Source: Thuidium tamariscinum
Taxonomy: Eukaryota > Streptophyta > Bryopsida > Hypnales > Thuidiaceae
Direction of reading: 5' to 3'
Assembly: GCA_947034885.2 (NCBI GenBank)
Contig: OX344754.2
Coordinates: 13,534,501-13,598,500 of the forward strand
DNA length: 64,000 nucleotides
This document shows positions 1-12,539 of the stretch, one piece after another (within the stretch, counting starts at the first letter, position 1; each line of letters starts with the position of its first letter). Both the position numbers and the translations under genes were made by a program. The notes below the pieces were generated by a model. It saw only the letters and a list, made by a program, of their open reading frames with translations. It was not told where the DNA came from and made no database searches.

Positions 1-1557
1 AGGTGTTTGGGCGTTTTGAGACTTGGAAGGCCCTTGTGGAGGCCCAATCTGATTGCAAGGTGAAGGTGCTGCGGTCGGATAATGGAGGGGAGTATGTGTC
101 CAAGGCCTTTGAGGAGTACTTGAAGGCCCATGGCATTGAGCACCACACATCAGCACCTTACACTCCTCAACAAAATGGTGTAGCGGAGCGTGCCAATCGG
201 ACCATTGTGGAGATGGCAAGGTCTATGATCCATAGCCAAGGGCTGAAGTATGAGCTATGGGGGGAGGCGGTGTCTACAGCGGTTTATACAAGGAACCGTT
301 GCCCCACCCAAGCCTTGACTAGCATGACACCCGAAGAAGCTTGGAGTGGGATTAGGCCCCATGTGTCTCACATGCGGATTTTTGGGTGCATGGCCTATGC
401 CTTGGTCCCAGTGCCAAGAGGACCAAGTTGGATGCCAAAGGCATCAAGTGCCTTTTCCTTGGTTATTGTGAGGGAACCAAGGCTTATAGGCTGATGTGTG
501 TGGAGACCAAGAAGATCATCAAGAGTAGAGATGTGACCTTCTTGGAGGATGGAGGTGCTGATCCCCAGCTCTTGGAGATGAGCCCAAGTGGGAGTAATGG
601 AGGACCAGACCATGTGGTGGGCACAACTCCAAGAGTGCACATGGAAGATGATGAAGATGAAGAGCAAGGAGGGGAAGATGAGGACTTGGTGGAGCCTAAG
701 AAGAAGGTGACTACTCCCCAACTAAAGAGATCAGCTGCTCCTTCTCCAAGCACTTCACCAAGGGAGAAGGAGCATGATCCGCCCTTGGAGGAGCAAGAGG
801 AGCCACGTTATCTAACAAGGACTCATAGGCCTCTAGGAGATTGGTGGCTGAATCACATTCTTCCCCCACAACGTGAAGAAGAAGCCAACCTAGCTTGCTT
901 TGAAGATGCAACCACACTTGGAGAAGTGTTGGGTTGTGAAGATGCAAGCAAGTGGCAGTTGGCTATGCAAACGGAGTGCAAAGCCCAAGGTACACCACTT
1001 AACACTCATGAGGAGTTGCCCAAGCTCATAGATGACGAATTGGAGGAGGCAAGGGCTGAAATGCAAGGTGTGCCTTATAAGGCAGCGGTGAGTTGTTTGA
1101 AGCATGCCATGGAAGCCACAAGGGCTGATTTGGCATTATCGGTGAGTGTTGTATGTGAATCCATGTCTAAGTATGGCCCAAAGTGTTGGGCAGCGGTCAA
1201 GAGAGTGTTGAGATAGTTTTATGGCGTACTTGGTATGCCACCAACCCAAACTTGATTGCAATGATAATTCATTGCACCTTTGACCACTCTCAAAGTGGGA
1301 GTGTTGAAGATCATGTACATATTAGTATAGACCATGTACATACAGCCCTAGGTGTAGCATTAGACACTAGGTTAGTCTTAGAGTCCATTGGGTATTGCTC
1401 GTAGTCAGAGGCAGCCCATGAAAGGTAGTTATCCCACATGGTTTGTGGATAACTAGGGAAAGGCTTCTAGCATAAGATCAGCCCACTCATGGGTCTTTGT
1501 ATCTTCCTACCATCTAAGTAAAGCCTTTCATCCATCAATACCTTTGTAATCTCAATA
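1..1557 (+). mobile_element. Copia LTR retrotransposon, short form, 3' part (copy A)
   Basis: This is the 3' part of a Ty1/Copia element that enters from the left window edge. It carries the integrase core (LRSDNGGEY, PQQNGVAERANR), the acidic linker (EDDEDEEQGGEDED) and a short tail resembling the end of the polymerase region (CLKHAMEATRADL). The reverse transcriptase motif and RNase H are not seen. A purine tract (CAAAGTGGGAG, 1291-1301) precedes the 3' LTR at 1302-1557. The element is broken, with at least one break visible. It sits inside another Copia copy that resumes at 1558, and the junction bases GTTGC match the target duplication proven for the mirror copy at 10983-15272. Confidence 0.9.
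1302..1557 (+). repeat. 3' LTR of Copia copy A
   Basis: This 256-bp LTR begins TGTTGAAGATC and ends ATCTCAATA, with a purine tract directly upstream. It is the same LTR found at 10983-11238 in inverted orientation. Confidence 0.93.
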
Positions 1558-2887
1558 GTTGCGTTGTGAGGATGCAAGCAAGTGGGAGTTGGCCATGCAA
1601 GAGGAGTACAAGGCCCTCGTTACCAAAGGGACATGGGAGCTTGCTGCCCTTCCTTCCAAGAGATCAAGTGTGGGCTGTAAGTGGGTTTTCTCCACCAAAA
1701 GGGATGCTTTGGGTCATGTTGTGAGGTACAAGGCAAGGCTGGTTGATAGGGGATTTTCCCAAGTGGAGCGGGTGGATTTTAATGAGACTTTTGCTCCCGT
1801 TGCCAAGTTTAGCACCATCCGGTGTGTTGTGACTCTTGGGGCAGCCATGGACTTGGAGATGCACCAAATGGATGTGGAGACGGCTTTTCTCAACCCCAAA
1901 GCTCAAGGAGGTCATCTACATGGATCAGCCCCAAGGCTTTGTGCAAGAAGGCCAAGAGCATCTCAAGTGCAAGTTGAAGAAGGCCCTTCCCGGGTTGAAG
2001 CAATCGGGGAGAGTATGGTATCAAGATATTGATGCCATGTTTGTGAGGAAGGGCTTCCTAAGAAGCCATGCTGATCACTCATTGTACACCATGCAAAGTT
2101 GTGAGTTTTTGGTGATTGTGATCTTATATGTGGATGATCTGATCCTTCTTGCAAGTAGCATGACCAAGATGCTTGAAGTGAAGGCCATGCTCAAGGAGGA
2201 GTATGAGATGACTGACCTTGGAGAGCTGAACTATTGCCTTGGAGTGGAGTTCAAGAGGGATAGGGCTGCCCGCACCATCACCATGAACCAACGCAAGTAC
2301 CTTGAAGAAATTCTCAAGCGCTTCAAGATGGAGGAGTGCAAAGCCATAGGTACACCACTTGAGACTCGTGTGAAGTTGCCCAAGCTCACGGATGCTGAAT
2401 TTGGAGAGGTGAGGGCTGAAATGCAAGGTGTGCCTTACAAGGCAGCGGTGGGTTGCTTGATGTATGCCATGGTAGCCACAAGGCCTGATTTGGCCTTTCC
2501 GGTGAGTGTTGTGAGTCAACACATGTCCAAGTATGGCCCAAAGCATTGGGCTGCGGTGAAGAGGGTGATGAGGTACCTTCAAGGCACACTTGGGCTGGAG
2601 TTGCAACTTGGAGGTGCCCATGTGACTTTGCATGGCTATTGTGATGCGGATTGGGCGGGTGATGAGGCGGATAGGAGATCCACCACCGGCTACGTGTTTA
2701 AGCTTGGATTGGGTGCCATTACTTGGAATTCCAAGAGGCAGCCCACCATAGCTCTTTCTACAACGGAGGCTGAATACATGGCCATGAGCCAATGCACCAA
2801 GGAGGCCATTTGGTTGCGGCAACTCTTGGCTGATGTTGGCCTTGTCCAAGAGGGGAGCACACAAATCTGGTGTGACAACCAAGGGGC
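1558..2887 (+). mobile_element. Copia fragment, reverse transcriptase to RNase H (copy B)
   Basis: This is pol sequence of the long Copia form. Visible parts are the reverse transcriptase start (WVFSTKRDALGHV), the polymerase motif LYVDDLILLA and RNase H motifs (DADWAGDEADRRSTTGY, TTEAEYMA, WCDNQGA). It is a fragment with no LTR of its own in this copy and is broken, with at least one interruption. The right end, near 2887, changes abruptly into the leader of a different, inverted Copia copy. Confidence 0.88.
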
Positions 2888-3477
2888 AATTCTAAAAAAC
2901 AAATTTAAACTAGGAGCATGCAACCAGCCCTAACTAGGTCTAATTACTACCATAAGCAACCTCTCCACCAAAATGTACTCAAAACCTCACAAACCAGCCA
3001 ATGAGAAAGCGTCAAAACTTTCTTCTTCCTTTTTAAAAAAAAATGCACTCAAGGTGTGTTTTTCCAAAGAATACTCACACCATATGGTTTGTAGGTGAAA
3101 AGACACAAAAGGCTGATTGCTCCTCCAAGCTCCAAGATCTCCTCCAAATGATTTGAATTTCACCCTCAAGCACAACTCCATGTGCGTGGGCCCATAACCT
3201 ATTGAGATTACAAAAGTATTGATGGATGAAAGGCTTTACTTAGATGGTAGGAAAGATACCAAGCCACATGAGTGGGTTGAACTTAAGCTAGAAGCCTTTC
3301 TCTAGTTATCCACAAACCATGTGGGATAACTACCTTTCATGGGCTGCCTTTGACTACGAGCAATACCCAATGGACTCTAAGACTAACCTAGTGTCTAATA
3401 CTACACCTAGGGCTGAATGTACATGGGCTACACTAATATGTACATGTTAGTCAACAATATGTACCTTTTCTTCAACA
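2888..3477 (-). mobile_element. Copia leader plus 5' LTR fragment with an LTR tail
   Basis: On the - strand this is a 5' LTR (3200-3456), the priming site GGTTATGGGCCCA and about 300 bp of leader, which stops at the junction with copy B. Beyond the LTR start, 3457-3477 repeats the outer 21 bp of an LTR with some differences. That suggests the element landed inside an older LTR. It is a fragment with no coding part. Confidence 0.8.
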
Positions 3478-6012
3478 TTTTTTGGGAGGCTCTTTTGAAG
3501 ATTCAAGTCTATATTACAATTTTGAGTCCTTTTCAACATTTTTAAACCTATAAAGTTGGTTTATTAAGGATAGAAGCGCCAAACCTCAGAAAATAATGGA
3601 CTGTGATAGTAAATGTTGGGTCACTCTAGCTTGCACTTGCCCTATGAAATGCATGATGTTGTGTTCACAGAGCAAACACATTGGTCGCCCTGATCCACTA
3701 CCATGAAAAGTAGAAAGAACTTGAACCCTAAACCTCAATCCAAGGAAGTACCCTAAACTAACTAAGTAATTACTAAACAGATAAACCACATTACGGTTTA
3801 TCATTTGTGAACACTCTCCCTCTTCAATAGAAATTAACAAATTGCATATTCAAAATTAAGAAAGAAGAGGACATGGGTAAGGCAGGACTACATGTACACT
3901 AACCTATAGATGTTGTTGTAGAAGTCATGGACGCGAAGGCACCCGATCAGACTAAACCTAGTGTAGAGCGCTGAGTCCTTGACTCCCTTAGCACTCCAAC
4001 TACAATAAGCTTGCACCCCTCCAAGAAAGCATCCGAGAAGTTTTCCTCCCTTGCAAAAAAAAACGGCATTGCCTCCTTCCTACTACCAACGTTGTGAAGG
4101 AATGTAGTCACCTCTCCTAGAACGACACTTCCTTTCATTTGGACGATACCTTCTTGTGTCGAAAACAAACACCACTCCTTCTTCGGCACTATGCTTAATC
4201 CACCAATAATACAAGGCCTCGCTTCAATCTTCCAAAATCCTAAACCGCAATTACATCCTTTCCACAAATGCATTGCCCCAAATAGATTGAAAAACAAGTG
4301 GTATGCCCATCATTGCTCCAAAGGTGTAGTGTAGTGAGGAGGTCAGACACCAATTGAATACCTTTCTATTGATATATGACAAGCTTTCTAATTCCAAAAA
4401 TTGTAGTGGAAAATTGTTGCCAAAGTTGGTTGTCTACTATGCGCAACATGCAAAGAAAAATGTGCACAAAAACGTGGCAAAAAAACCCACTTTGGCAGTT
4501 CCTATACAGTTTCTTTTACCATATTTTGTTGTAGTATAGCAACAAACCACAAGAATGCTAAGAAGGCTACCACCAACACATTGCCAGATCTGATTCAACC
4601 ACTAGCAATTCCATCAACAGATGGTTAACAATAACACCAAGTAGAATTTAAACTACAACAAGGTGCTCAATTATAAATGAATACAACGAGGGGCAACACG
4701 GAAACAAGAAGATGTGAGAAGAAAATGCATTCTCGAACCTCAAACCATGTTGAAAAGGATAGCCAGAATAAAGTCATGCCCCTGATTCACAAGTTGCACC
4801 TTCATGAAGATTGCTAGGAATGAACACTCTATGGATTCAAAGATATAAAGAATAAAGAGTTCTTGAGTTTAAATACCACCTACCAATCTTGGACCTAAAG
4901 AGAAAATTGCCATGACAGTGTATGTTATGGTCACAGTCAACAAAGTTATGCCTTGTCAAAAACTTGATTCATCAGTCCAAAATATATCTAGAATCGTAAC
5001 TCATACTTAAATCTGAAACAACTCTGCACATACTTGGATGCAATGCCGAATGCATTAAGTCTGCTAATTAATCACATATTTCAAATTATGAAGAAAACTT
5101 GAATGATCAATCCAATATACACTTGGAATTGTACTACATGAGGAAGTCCTACTCAAACCCTAAAAACTCTGCAAGTACTTGAATATAATGCCTGATATAA
5201 CAAACTTGCTATGAACCCATATTAATCAAATTATGATCTAAAGCAATAAGAGAAATCAATGGAAAAAAGCAACATACTAAGGCAAACCGAATTGTTGCAA
5301 CAGGATGGGCGATGAGGTCCACGACAAAATAAGCCGGGAGAGCCTTCAACCCCACCACAAGCGATACCATGCACAAACCTTGCATACAGACCAAAATGAT
5401 TGTGCAAGGGCCTTTACTTAGAGGTGAATAATTTGCCTTTAGTTGATCCGCCATAGCTCCAAGCAAATTCAACAACTCCCATAACCCAAAGTACAAAAAC
5501 CAAACTGAAAGTGAGACAGACGACTAAAGTGGATGTACGAGGTTTATCCACGAGGTCGACGAATCTTCCACGGGGTGAAATACAATGGTAGTGTAGTGAT
5601 GATGCTACATCTATGTGTAAATGATGGATTTGCTTGTAGCTATTGATTGAAAGCCCATTGCAGAGGCGGGCTAAGTCAATAGTATGGCAACATCCTCAAC
5701 AACCGCCCCATTGCCACATCTTGCGTTGTTAAGACGACTGGCAGTGACTACATCGAGAAGTTCAAGGGGAGTGTCAAGGTGGTTTTGGAATTTGTCGATG
5801 CTTTCATTATGGGTGTAGCATATGTTTTTGTCTTTGAGTTTGAAATGCATGAAGGTAGTTGGCCCTTACAGAGAATTTGGGACACATTAGGGTTTCTATC
5901 TATTTCAATAAACCTAAAAAGCTAAGCAAGGTCTTCATGCCTCTTCCAATAGTCATTACTCTAGATACTAGACAAACATATAAAGTCAAGGCATGCAGGT
6001 GTTGATTCTAAC
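3478..6012. other. Host-like intergenic or intronic DNA, no firm gene
   Basis: This is non-Copia sequence directly downstream, on the - strand, of the kinesin exons. It may be intron or decayed gene. One weak exon candidate lies at 5379-5504 (-), flanked by AG and GT and encoding a hydrophobic stretch (WFLYFGLWELLNLLGAMA). A - strand open stretch at 3947-4297 was not recognised. The expected next kinesin exon (HIPYRDSKLTR type) was not found here. Confidence 0.4.
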
Positions 6013-6894
6013 CTCGATTTTTTCCAGCCCCTTCACTTAGTTTTTTAATAACTATTCCACAAACTGTCAAATTTTTATTAATGTGAGTGCCCTCCTTGAA
6101 TCGGGCCCCTTCGGCTTTTGTTTTTTCAACACGCTTAGAACCAGCAAGATCGACTAGATTCTACTCAACCAATTCCAAGAATACAATCAGAGTAAGTTGA
6201 TGTAATGGACAAGAATCTGAATATATTAAACAACATCTTGTAGAAAGAAAACACATGGTCAAAGCATTTCACGGAAACCATGCAACAAGCAGCATAGACT
6301 TTAGAGTGTAATTAGACCATGCACTTACAAGAACGGACACCCTAATAGCACCACTAGACTACACTGAAGTACGGCCAGTAGGGTCACCATGGCTTCGGTC
6401 TTTATCTTTACTCTCTATCACCTGAACCAGCCCTACAAATTTTAGAGACCATCGAAGCAAAGGAACAACTCAACTAAAATTTGATCCACAGGTCTCTACT
6501 ATAGAGGCATTACAAATTTCTAGAAAATTTTGACCAACACAATAATGACCTAAAAATTGAGACAAAGTGAATTTGACTTCATTGAATTAGAAAGCACCAA
6601 GGGCCTACCAAACAAAAGATCGAATGAGACCTCCTGTTGCTAACATTCATGTTTGTGTCTCCAACATGGCAATGTGCTGCACCCAATATAGGAGTTATTT
6701 GAGTACTTGTTTGGAGCTTTCAACCTACTTTGATTTTTCCATCCATCATTTCATTCAACATCAACTCTTAAACAAATAATGCAAAGCTAAATGAGAATTG
6801 GTGAGTGTCCATACTCTCGCCCGCTATCATCAGTTCAAGCACTTGCTCTGAGTTGACTACAATCTCCTCCCGCAAACCAGCAACAAATATCCCT
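6013..6894 (-). pseudogene. Kinesin-7 (CENP-E-like) motor domain, four exons, probable pseudogene
   Basis: Four - strand exons read as consecutive parts of a plant kinesin-7 microtubule motor. They are 6815-6894 (GIFVAGLREEIVVNSEQVLE...), 6609-6676 (HCHVGD...SNRRSHSIFCL, the switch I region), 6329-6421 (VIESKDK...AIRVSVL) and 6013-6160 ([10 protein letters not shown], switch II, then KEGTHINKN and [11 protein letters not shown]). The introns are 138, 187 and 168 bp, with GT donors and AG acceptors, and the codon phases agree across all three joins. One in-frame TAG lies at 6359-6361. The P-loop exons that should lie upstream, above 6894, are not seen; a Copia fragment begins at 7057. Switch II is DLAGSK rather than the usual DLAGSE. 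This is a gene broken by insertion and decay. Confidence 0.85.
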
Positions 6895-7056
6895 CTCAAC
6901 AAGCAAGCAATAAAAGTCAATCAAAATATTATCTAACTAAATGAAAATACAAGTCGAAAGAAACAACAAGTGCAACGATGACTTCAACAGTGCTACATCA
7001 AGATTATGGTTCCCCATAACTAAAGCCTTCAACTATGGATTTCAATCATTAACACA
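6895..7056 (-). other. Remainder of kinesin intron, possible decayed exon
   Basis: This short stretch lies between the kinesin exon at 6815-6894 and the Copia leader from 7057. A weak resemblance to a VNDLLNP-like kinesin segment may exist near 7030-7056, but it is too decayed to call. Confidence 0.3.
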
Positions 7057-7559
7057 GGAGTTGAAAAACTCAATTCAGCCTCCAAACACTCCCTTGGCAG
7101 CCAATGGGGTTGAAATGGCACAATTCAGCCCTCACAAGGACCTCCCAAGATCCTCCAAGCTCGAAGAACGACCAAACATTCCCTTGGCAGCCAATAGGGC
7201 TGAAATGGCACCAATCAGCCCTCACAAGGACCTCCAAAGATCCTTTGAACACCAAGGACAGCCAAACACTCCTCACATGTGCATCACCTCCTCTCAACAC
7301 CAATTCAGACCCTAATCAAGCTCAAGTCCAACACATGGACGTCATGAGCTAGTGCTACTTCAATTCAGCAAGCCCTCCTCACAAAGAGGGTACTCCACAC
7401 TCCAACGAGCTCTAGGCTTCCAATCATCCCTAGATGGAAGCTCCTACTCACAATCAGCACCTCAAGAACAACAATGGTCTCCAACAACCCTAGTTGGATC
7501 ACCAAGCCACCAAAGAATCCTACTTTGCTCTCAAAGGCTTCACAAGGCTCACAAGGGCA

Positions 7560-7875
7560 CAATTCAGCCCTCTTGGGTTCACAAAACCCACTAATTCACC
7601 TCTCTCACTCACAAGGGCTCAAATCAGCCCTCTAGGATTTGCAAAATCCACTAGTTCGCCTCTCTCACACACAAGGGCTCAAATCAGCCCTCTAGGATTT
7701 GCAAAATCCACTAGTTCGCCTCTCTCACACACAAGGGCTCAAATCAGCCCTCTAGGGTTCACAAAAATCCACTAATTCGCCTCACTCACTCATAAGGGCT
7801 CAAATCAGCCCTCCTAAGTTCACCAAGTCCACAAATTCGCCTCACTCACTCACAAGGGCACTAATCAGCCCTCAA
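7560..7875 (-). repeat. 60-bp tandem repeat in Copia leader (about 6 units)
   Basis: Units recur every 60-62 bp, each with CAGCCCTC, then TTCACAAA or TTTGCAAAA, then ATTCGCCTC and CACAAGGG. Each unit can form a small hairpin (GGGC/GCCC stem, 8-nt loop). Confidence 0.9.
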
Positions 7876-7914
7876 TGGATGGCAAATGCCTCAAGCATCT
7901 CAAACATGCTTCCA

Positions 7915-8120
7915 AGGCTCACAATCACTCTCAACAATGCACCCAAGTGCACAATTCAGCCTCAAAGCACTCTCACTCTAGTGCAATTGGCACAATCTCA
8001 CTCAACAATGCACCCAAGTGCACAATCAGCCTCAAAGCACTCTCACTAAAGTGGAATTGGCACAATCTCACTCATCAATGCACCCAAGTGCACAATTCAG
8101 CCTCAAATGGCTCTCAATGC
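7915..8120 (-). repeat. About 62-bp tandem repeat in Copia leader (3 units)
   Basis: Units contain AACAATGCACCCAAGTGCAC, CAGCCTCAAAG and a CTAGTG/CTAAAGTG variant followed by AATTGGCACAATCTCACTC. Confidence 0.85.
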
Positions 8121-8687
8121 ACACTTCTAAAAGCAAACTCAAACTAGGAGCATGCAACCAGCCCTAACTAGGTCTGATTACTACCATAAGCAACCTCTCC
8201 ACCAAAATGTACTCAAAACCTCACAAACCAGCCAATGAGAAAGCAACAAAACTTTCCCCTCCCTTTTTTAAAAAATGCACTCAAAGTGTGTTTTTGAAAA
8301 ATATACTCACACCATACGGTTTGTAGGTGAAAAGTCGCAAAAGGTTGATTGCTCCTCCAAGCTCCAAGATCTCCTCCAAATGATTTTAATTTCACCCTCA
8401 AGCGCAACTCCAAGTGCGTGGGCCCATAACCTATTGAGATTACAAAGGTAATGATGGATGAAAGGCTTTACTTAGATGGTAGGAAAATACAAAGACCCAT
8501 GAATGGGCTGATCTTATGCTAGAAGCCTTTCCCTAGTTATCCAAAAACCATGTGGGATAACTACCTTTCATGGGCTGCCTTTGACTACGAGCAATACCCA
8601 ATGGATGCTAAGACTAACCTAGTGTCTAATGCTACTCTTAGGGCTGTATGTACATGGTCTAAACTAATATGTACATGATCTTCAACA

Positions 8688-9171
8688 AATCGGACCATTG
8701 TGGAGATGGCAAGGGCCATGATTCATGGCCAAGGGCTGAAGTTTGAGCTTTGGGGGGAGGCGGTGTCCAATGCGGTGTATACAAGGAACCGGTGCCCTAC
8801 TTCAGCGTTCATTGTGAAAACACCCCAAGAAGCTTGGATAGGATCAGACCTCATGTGTCTCACATGCGGGTTTTTGGGTGCATTGCTTATGCCTTGGTGC
8901 CTAGTGCCAATAGGACCAAGTTGGATGCCAAGGGCATCAAGTGCCTTTTCCTTGGTTATTGTGAGGGAACCAAGGCATATAGGCTGATGTGTGTGGACAG
9001 CAAGAAGATCATCAAGAGTAGAGATGTGACCTTCTTGGAGGATGGAGGACCTAATCCTAAACACTTGGAGATGAGCCCAAGTGGGAGTAGTGGAGGACCA
9101 GCCCAAAAGGTGGGCACAACTCCAAGTGTGCACTTGGAAGATGATGGAGATGAAGATGAAGAAGATGAAGA
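8688..9171 (+). mobile_element. Copia integrase/linker fragment (copy I)
   Basis: This is a short + strand piece of an older Copia element, running from the integrase end (NRTIVEMARAMIHGQG) into the acidic linker (EDDGDEDEEDEDIE). It is bounded on both sides by inverted LTR ends of other copies (8687 and 9172). It is therefore the remnant target into which both inserted. It is broken, with at least one break. Confidence 0.85.
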
Positions 9172-9652
9172 TATTGAGATTACAATGTTATGAATGGATG
9201 AAAGGCTTTACTTAGATGGTAGGAAGATACCATGGCCCAAGAGTGGGCTGAACATAAGGGAGAAGCCTTTCCCTAGTTATCCACAAACCATGTGGGATAA
9301 CCAAACACCATGGGCTGCCTTTGACTACAAGCAATACCCAAGGGACTCTAAGGCTAACTAAGAGTCTACTCCTACTCCTAGGGCTGAATGTACATAGTCT
9401 ACACTAATATGTACATGATCTTCAACACTCCCACTTTGAGAGTGGTCAAAGGCTCGAAGGCCCATCTTCTCAATCAAGTTGTGGTGTTGTGGCTTCCCAA
9501 GAGCCTTGGTCAGCACATCAGCAACCATAGCTTGGGTAGGCACATACTTGAGCTCAATCACCTCAGCCTCCACTCGTTGACGAATGAAATGGTGTTGCAC
9601 ATCAATGTGCTTCGTCCGAGAGTGGTGGGTGGGATTTTTGGCCAAAGCAATG

Positions 9653-12539
9653 GCCCCTTGGTTGTCACACCAGATTTGTGTGCTCCCCTCTTGGACAAGG
9701 CCAACATCAGCCAAGAGTTGCCGCAACCAAATGGCCTCCTTGGTGCATTGGCTCATGGCCATGTATTCAGCCTCCGTTGTAGAAAGAGCTATGGTGGGCT
9801 GCCTCTTGGAATTCCAAGTAATGGCACCCAATCCAAGCTTAAACACGTAGCCGGTGGTGGATCTCCTATCCGCCTCATCACCCGCCCAATCCGCATCACA
9901 ATAGCCATGCAAAGTCACATGGGCACCTCCAAGTTGCAACTCCAGCCCAAGTGTGCCTTGAAGGTACCTCATCACCCTCTTCACCGCAGCCCAATGCTTT
10001 GGGCCATACTTGGACATGTGTTGACTCACAACACTCACCGGAAAGGCCAAATCAGGCCTTGTGGCTACCATGGCATACATCAAGCAACCCACCGCTGCCT
10101 TGTAAGGCACACCTTGCATTTCAGCCCTCACCTCTCCAAATTCAGCATCCGTGAGCTTGGGCAACTTCACACGAGTCTCAAGTGGTGTACCTATGGCTTT
10201 GCACTCCTCCATCTTGAAGCGCTTGAGAATTTCTTCAAGGTACCTGCGTTGGCTCATGGTGATGGTGCGGGCAGCCCTATCCCTCTTGAACTCCACTCCA
10301 AGGCAATAGTTCAGCTCTCCAAGGTCAGTCATCTCATACTCCTCCTTGAGCATGGCCTTCACTTCAAGCATCTTGGTCATGCTACTTGCAAGAAGGATCA
10401 GATCATCCACATATAAGATCACAATCACCAAAAACTCACAACTTTGCATGGTGTACAATGAGTGATCAGCATGGCTTCTTAGGAAGCCCTTCCTCACAAA
10501 CATGGCATCAATATCTTGATACCATGCTCTCCCCGATTGCTTCAACCCGGGAAGGGCCTTCTTCAACTTGCACTTGAGATGCTCTTGGCCTTCTTGCACA
10601 AAGCCTTGGGGCTGATCCATGTAGATGACCTCCTTGAGCTTTGGGGTTGAGAAAAGCCGTCTCCACATCCATTTGGTGCATCTCCAAGTCCATGGCTGCC
10701 CCAAGAGTCACAACACACCGGATGGTGTTAAACTTGGCAACGGGAGCAAAAGTCTCATTAAAATCCACCCGCTCCACTTGGGAAAATCCCCTATCAACCA
10801 GCCTTGCCTTGTACCTCACAACATGACCCAAAGCATCCCTTTTGGTGGAGAAAACCCACTTACAGCCCACACTTGATCTCTTGGAAGGAAGGGCAGCAAG
10901 CTCCCATGTCCCTTTGGTAACGAGGGCCTTGTACTCCTCTTGCATGGCCAACTCCCACTTGCTTGCATCCTCACAACGCAACTATTGAGATTACAAAGGT
11001 ATTGATGGATGAAAGGCTTTACTTAGATGGTAGGAAGATACAAAGACCCATGAGTGGGCTGATCTTATGCTAGAAGCCTTTCCCTAGTTATCCACAAACC
11101 ATGTGGGATAACTACCTTTCATGGGCTGCCTCTGACTACGAGCAATACCCAATGGACTCTAAGACTAACCTAGTGTCTAATGCTACACCTAGGGCTGTAT
11201 GTACATGGTCTATACTAATATGTACATGATCTTCAACACTCCCACTTTGAGAGTGGTCAAAGGTGCAATGAATTATCATTGCAATCAAGTTTGGGTTGGT
11301 GGCATACCAAGTACGCCATAAAACTATCTCAACACTCTCTTGACCGCTGCCCAACACTTTGGGCCATACTTAGACATGGATTCACATACAACACTCACCG
11401 ATAATGCCAAATCAGCCCTTGTGGCTTCCATGGCATGCTTCAAACAACTCACCGCTGCCTTATAAGGCACACCTTGCATTTCAGCCCTTGCCTCCTCCAA
11501 TTCGTCATCTATGAGCTTGGGCAACTCCTCATGAGTGTTAAGTGGTGTACCTTGGGCTTTGCACTCCGTTTGCATAGCCAACTGCCACTTGCTTGCATCT
11601 TCACAACCCAACACTTCTCCAAGTGTGGTTGCATCTTCAAAGCAAGCTAGGTTGGCTTCTTCTTCACGTTGTGGGGGAAGAATGTGATTCAGCCACCAAT
11701 CTCCTAGAGGCCTATGAGTCCTTGTTAGATAACGTGGCTCCTCTTGCTCCTCCAAGGGCGGATCATGCTCCTTCTCCCTTGGTGAAGTGCTTGGAGAAGG
11801 AGCAGCTGATCTCTTTAGTTGGGGAGTAGTCACCTTCTTCTTAGGCTCCACCAAGTCCTCATCTTCCCCTCCTTGCTCTTCATCTTCATCATCTTCCATG
11901 TGCACTCTTGGAGTTGTGCCCACCACATGGTCTGGTCCTCCATTACTCCCACTTGGGCTCATCTCCAAGAGCTGGGGATCAGCACCTCCATCCTCCAAGA
12001 AGGTCACATCTCTACTCTTGATGATCTTCTTGGTCTCCACACACATCAGCCTATAAGCCTTGGTTCCCTCACAATAACCAAGGAAAAGGCACTTGATGCC
12101 TTTGGCATCCAACTTGGTCCTCTTGGCACTGGGACCAAGGCATAGGCCATGCACCCAAAAATCCGCATGTGAGACACATGGGGCCTAATCCCACTCCAAG
12201 CTTCTTCGGGTGTCATGCTAGTCAAGGCTTGGGTGGGGCAACGGTTCCTTGTATAAACCGCTGTAGACACCGCCTCCCCCCATAGCTCATACTTCAGCCC
12301 TTGGCTATGGATCATAGACCTTGCCATCTCCACAATGGTCCGATTGGCACGCTCCGCTACACCATTTTGTTGAGGAGTGTAAGGTGCTGATGTGTGGTGC
12401 TCAATGCCATGGGCCTTCAAGTACTCCTCAAAGGCCTTGGACACATACTCCCCTCCATTATCCGACCGCAGCACCTTCACCTTGCAATCAGATTGGGCCT
12501 CCACAAGGGCCTTCCAAGTCTCAAAACGCCCAAACACCT
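9653..12539. repeat. Right arm of a large inverted repeat (partner 1-2887)
   Basis: This is the reverse complement of 1-2887 at constant spacing, with a few substitutions only. The inner end lies inside the RNase H region of copy B'. The loop between the arms is about 6.8 kb and holds kinesin exons and older Copia pieces. Confidence 0.92.
10978..10982. repeat. Target-site duplication GCAAC, left copy
   Basis: GCAAC at 10978-10982 is repeated at 15273-15277, directly flanking copy A'. The target is the GTTGC within the copy B' linker/reverse transcriptase boundary. Confidence 0.93.

Larger units (their letters stand above)
1..2887. repeat. Left arm of a large inverted repeat (partner 9653-12539)
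   Basis: Every position p here pairs with 12540 minus p on the opposite strand, with no length change over 2.9 kb. Only a handful of substitutions are visible. The arm includes the junction of copy A inside copy B, so the two arms come from one duplication, not from two independent insertions. The arm may extend beyond the left window edge. Confidence 0.92.
7057..8687 (-). mobile_element. Copia short-form leader plus 5' LTR (copy J)
   Basis: On the - strand this is a 5' LTR (8432-8687), the half-tRNA priming site and about 1.37 kb of leader, which stops just before the coding start. The leader holds two tandem-repeat blocks (listed separately). It is a truncated fragment with no coding region. 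Its LTR start abuts an older Copia piece at 8688. Confidence 0.85.

Noticed and set aside
5379-5504. Firm gene call for the hydrophobic exon candidate
   Set aside because: Only weak splice borders and no recognised homologue, so it is described within the intergenic entry only.
9388-10416. Long open frame of 342 codons opposite to the Copia pol
   Set aside because: It is the antisense shadow of reverse transcriptase/RNase H and appears opposite every copy. It has no family resemblance.
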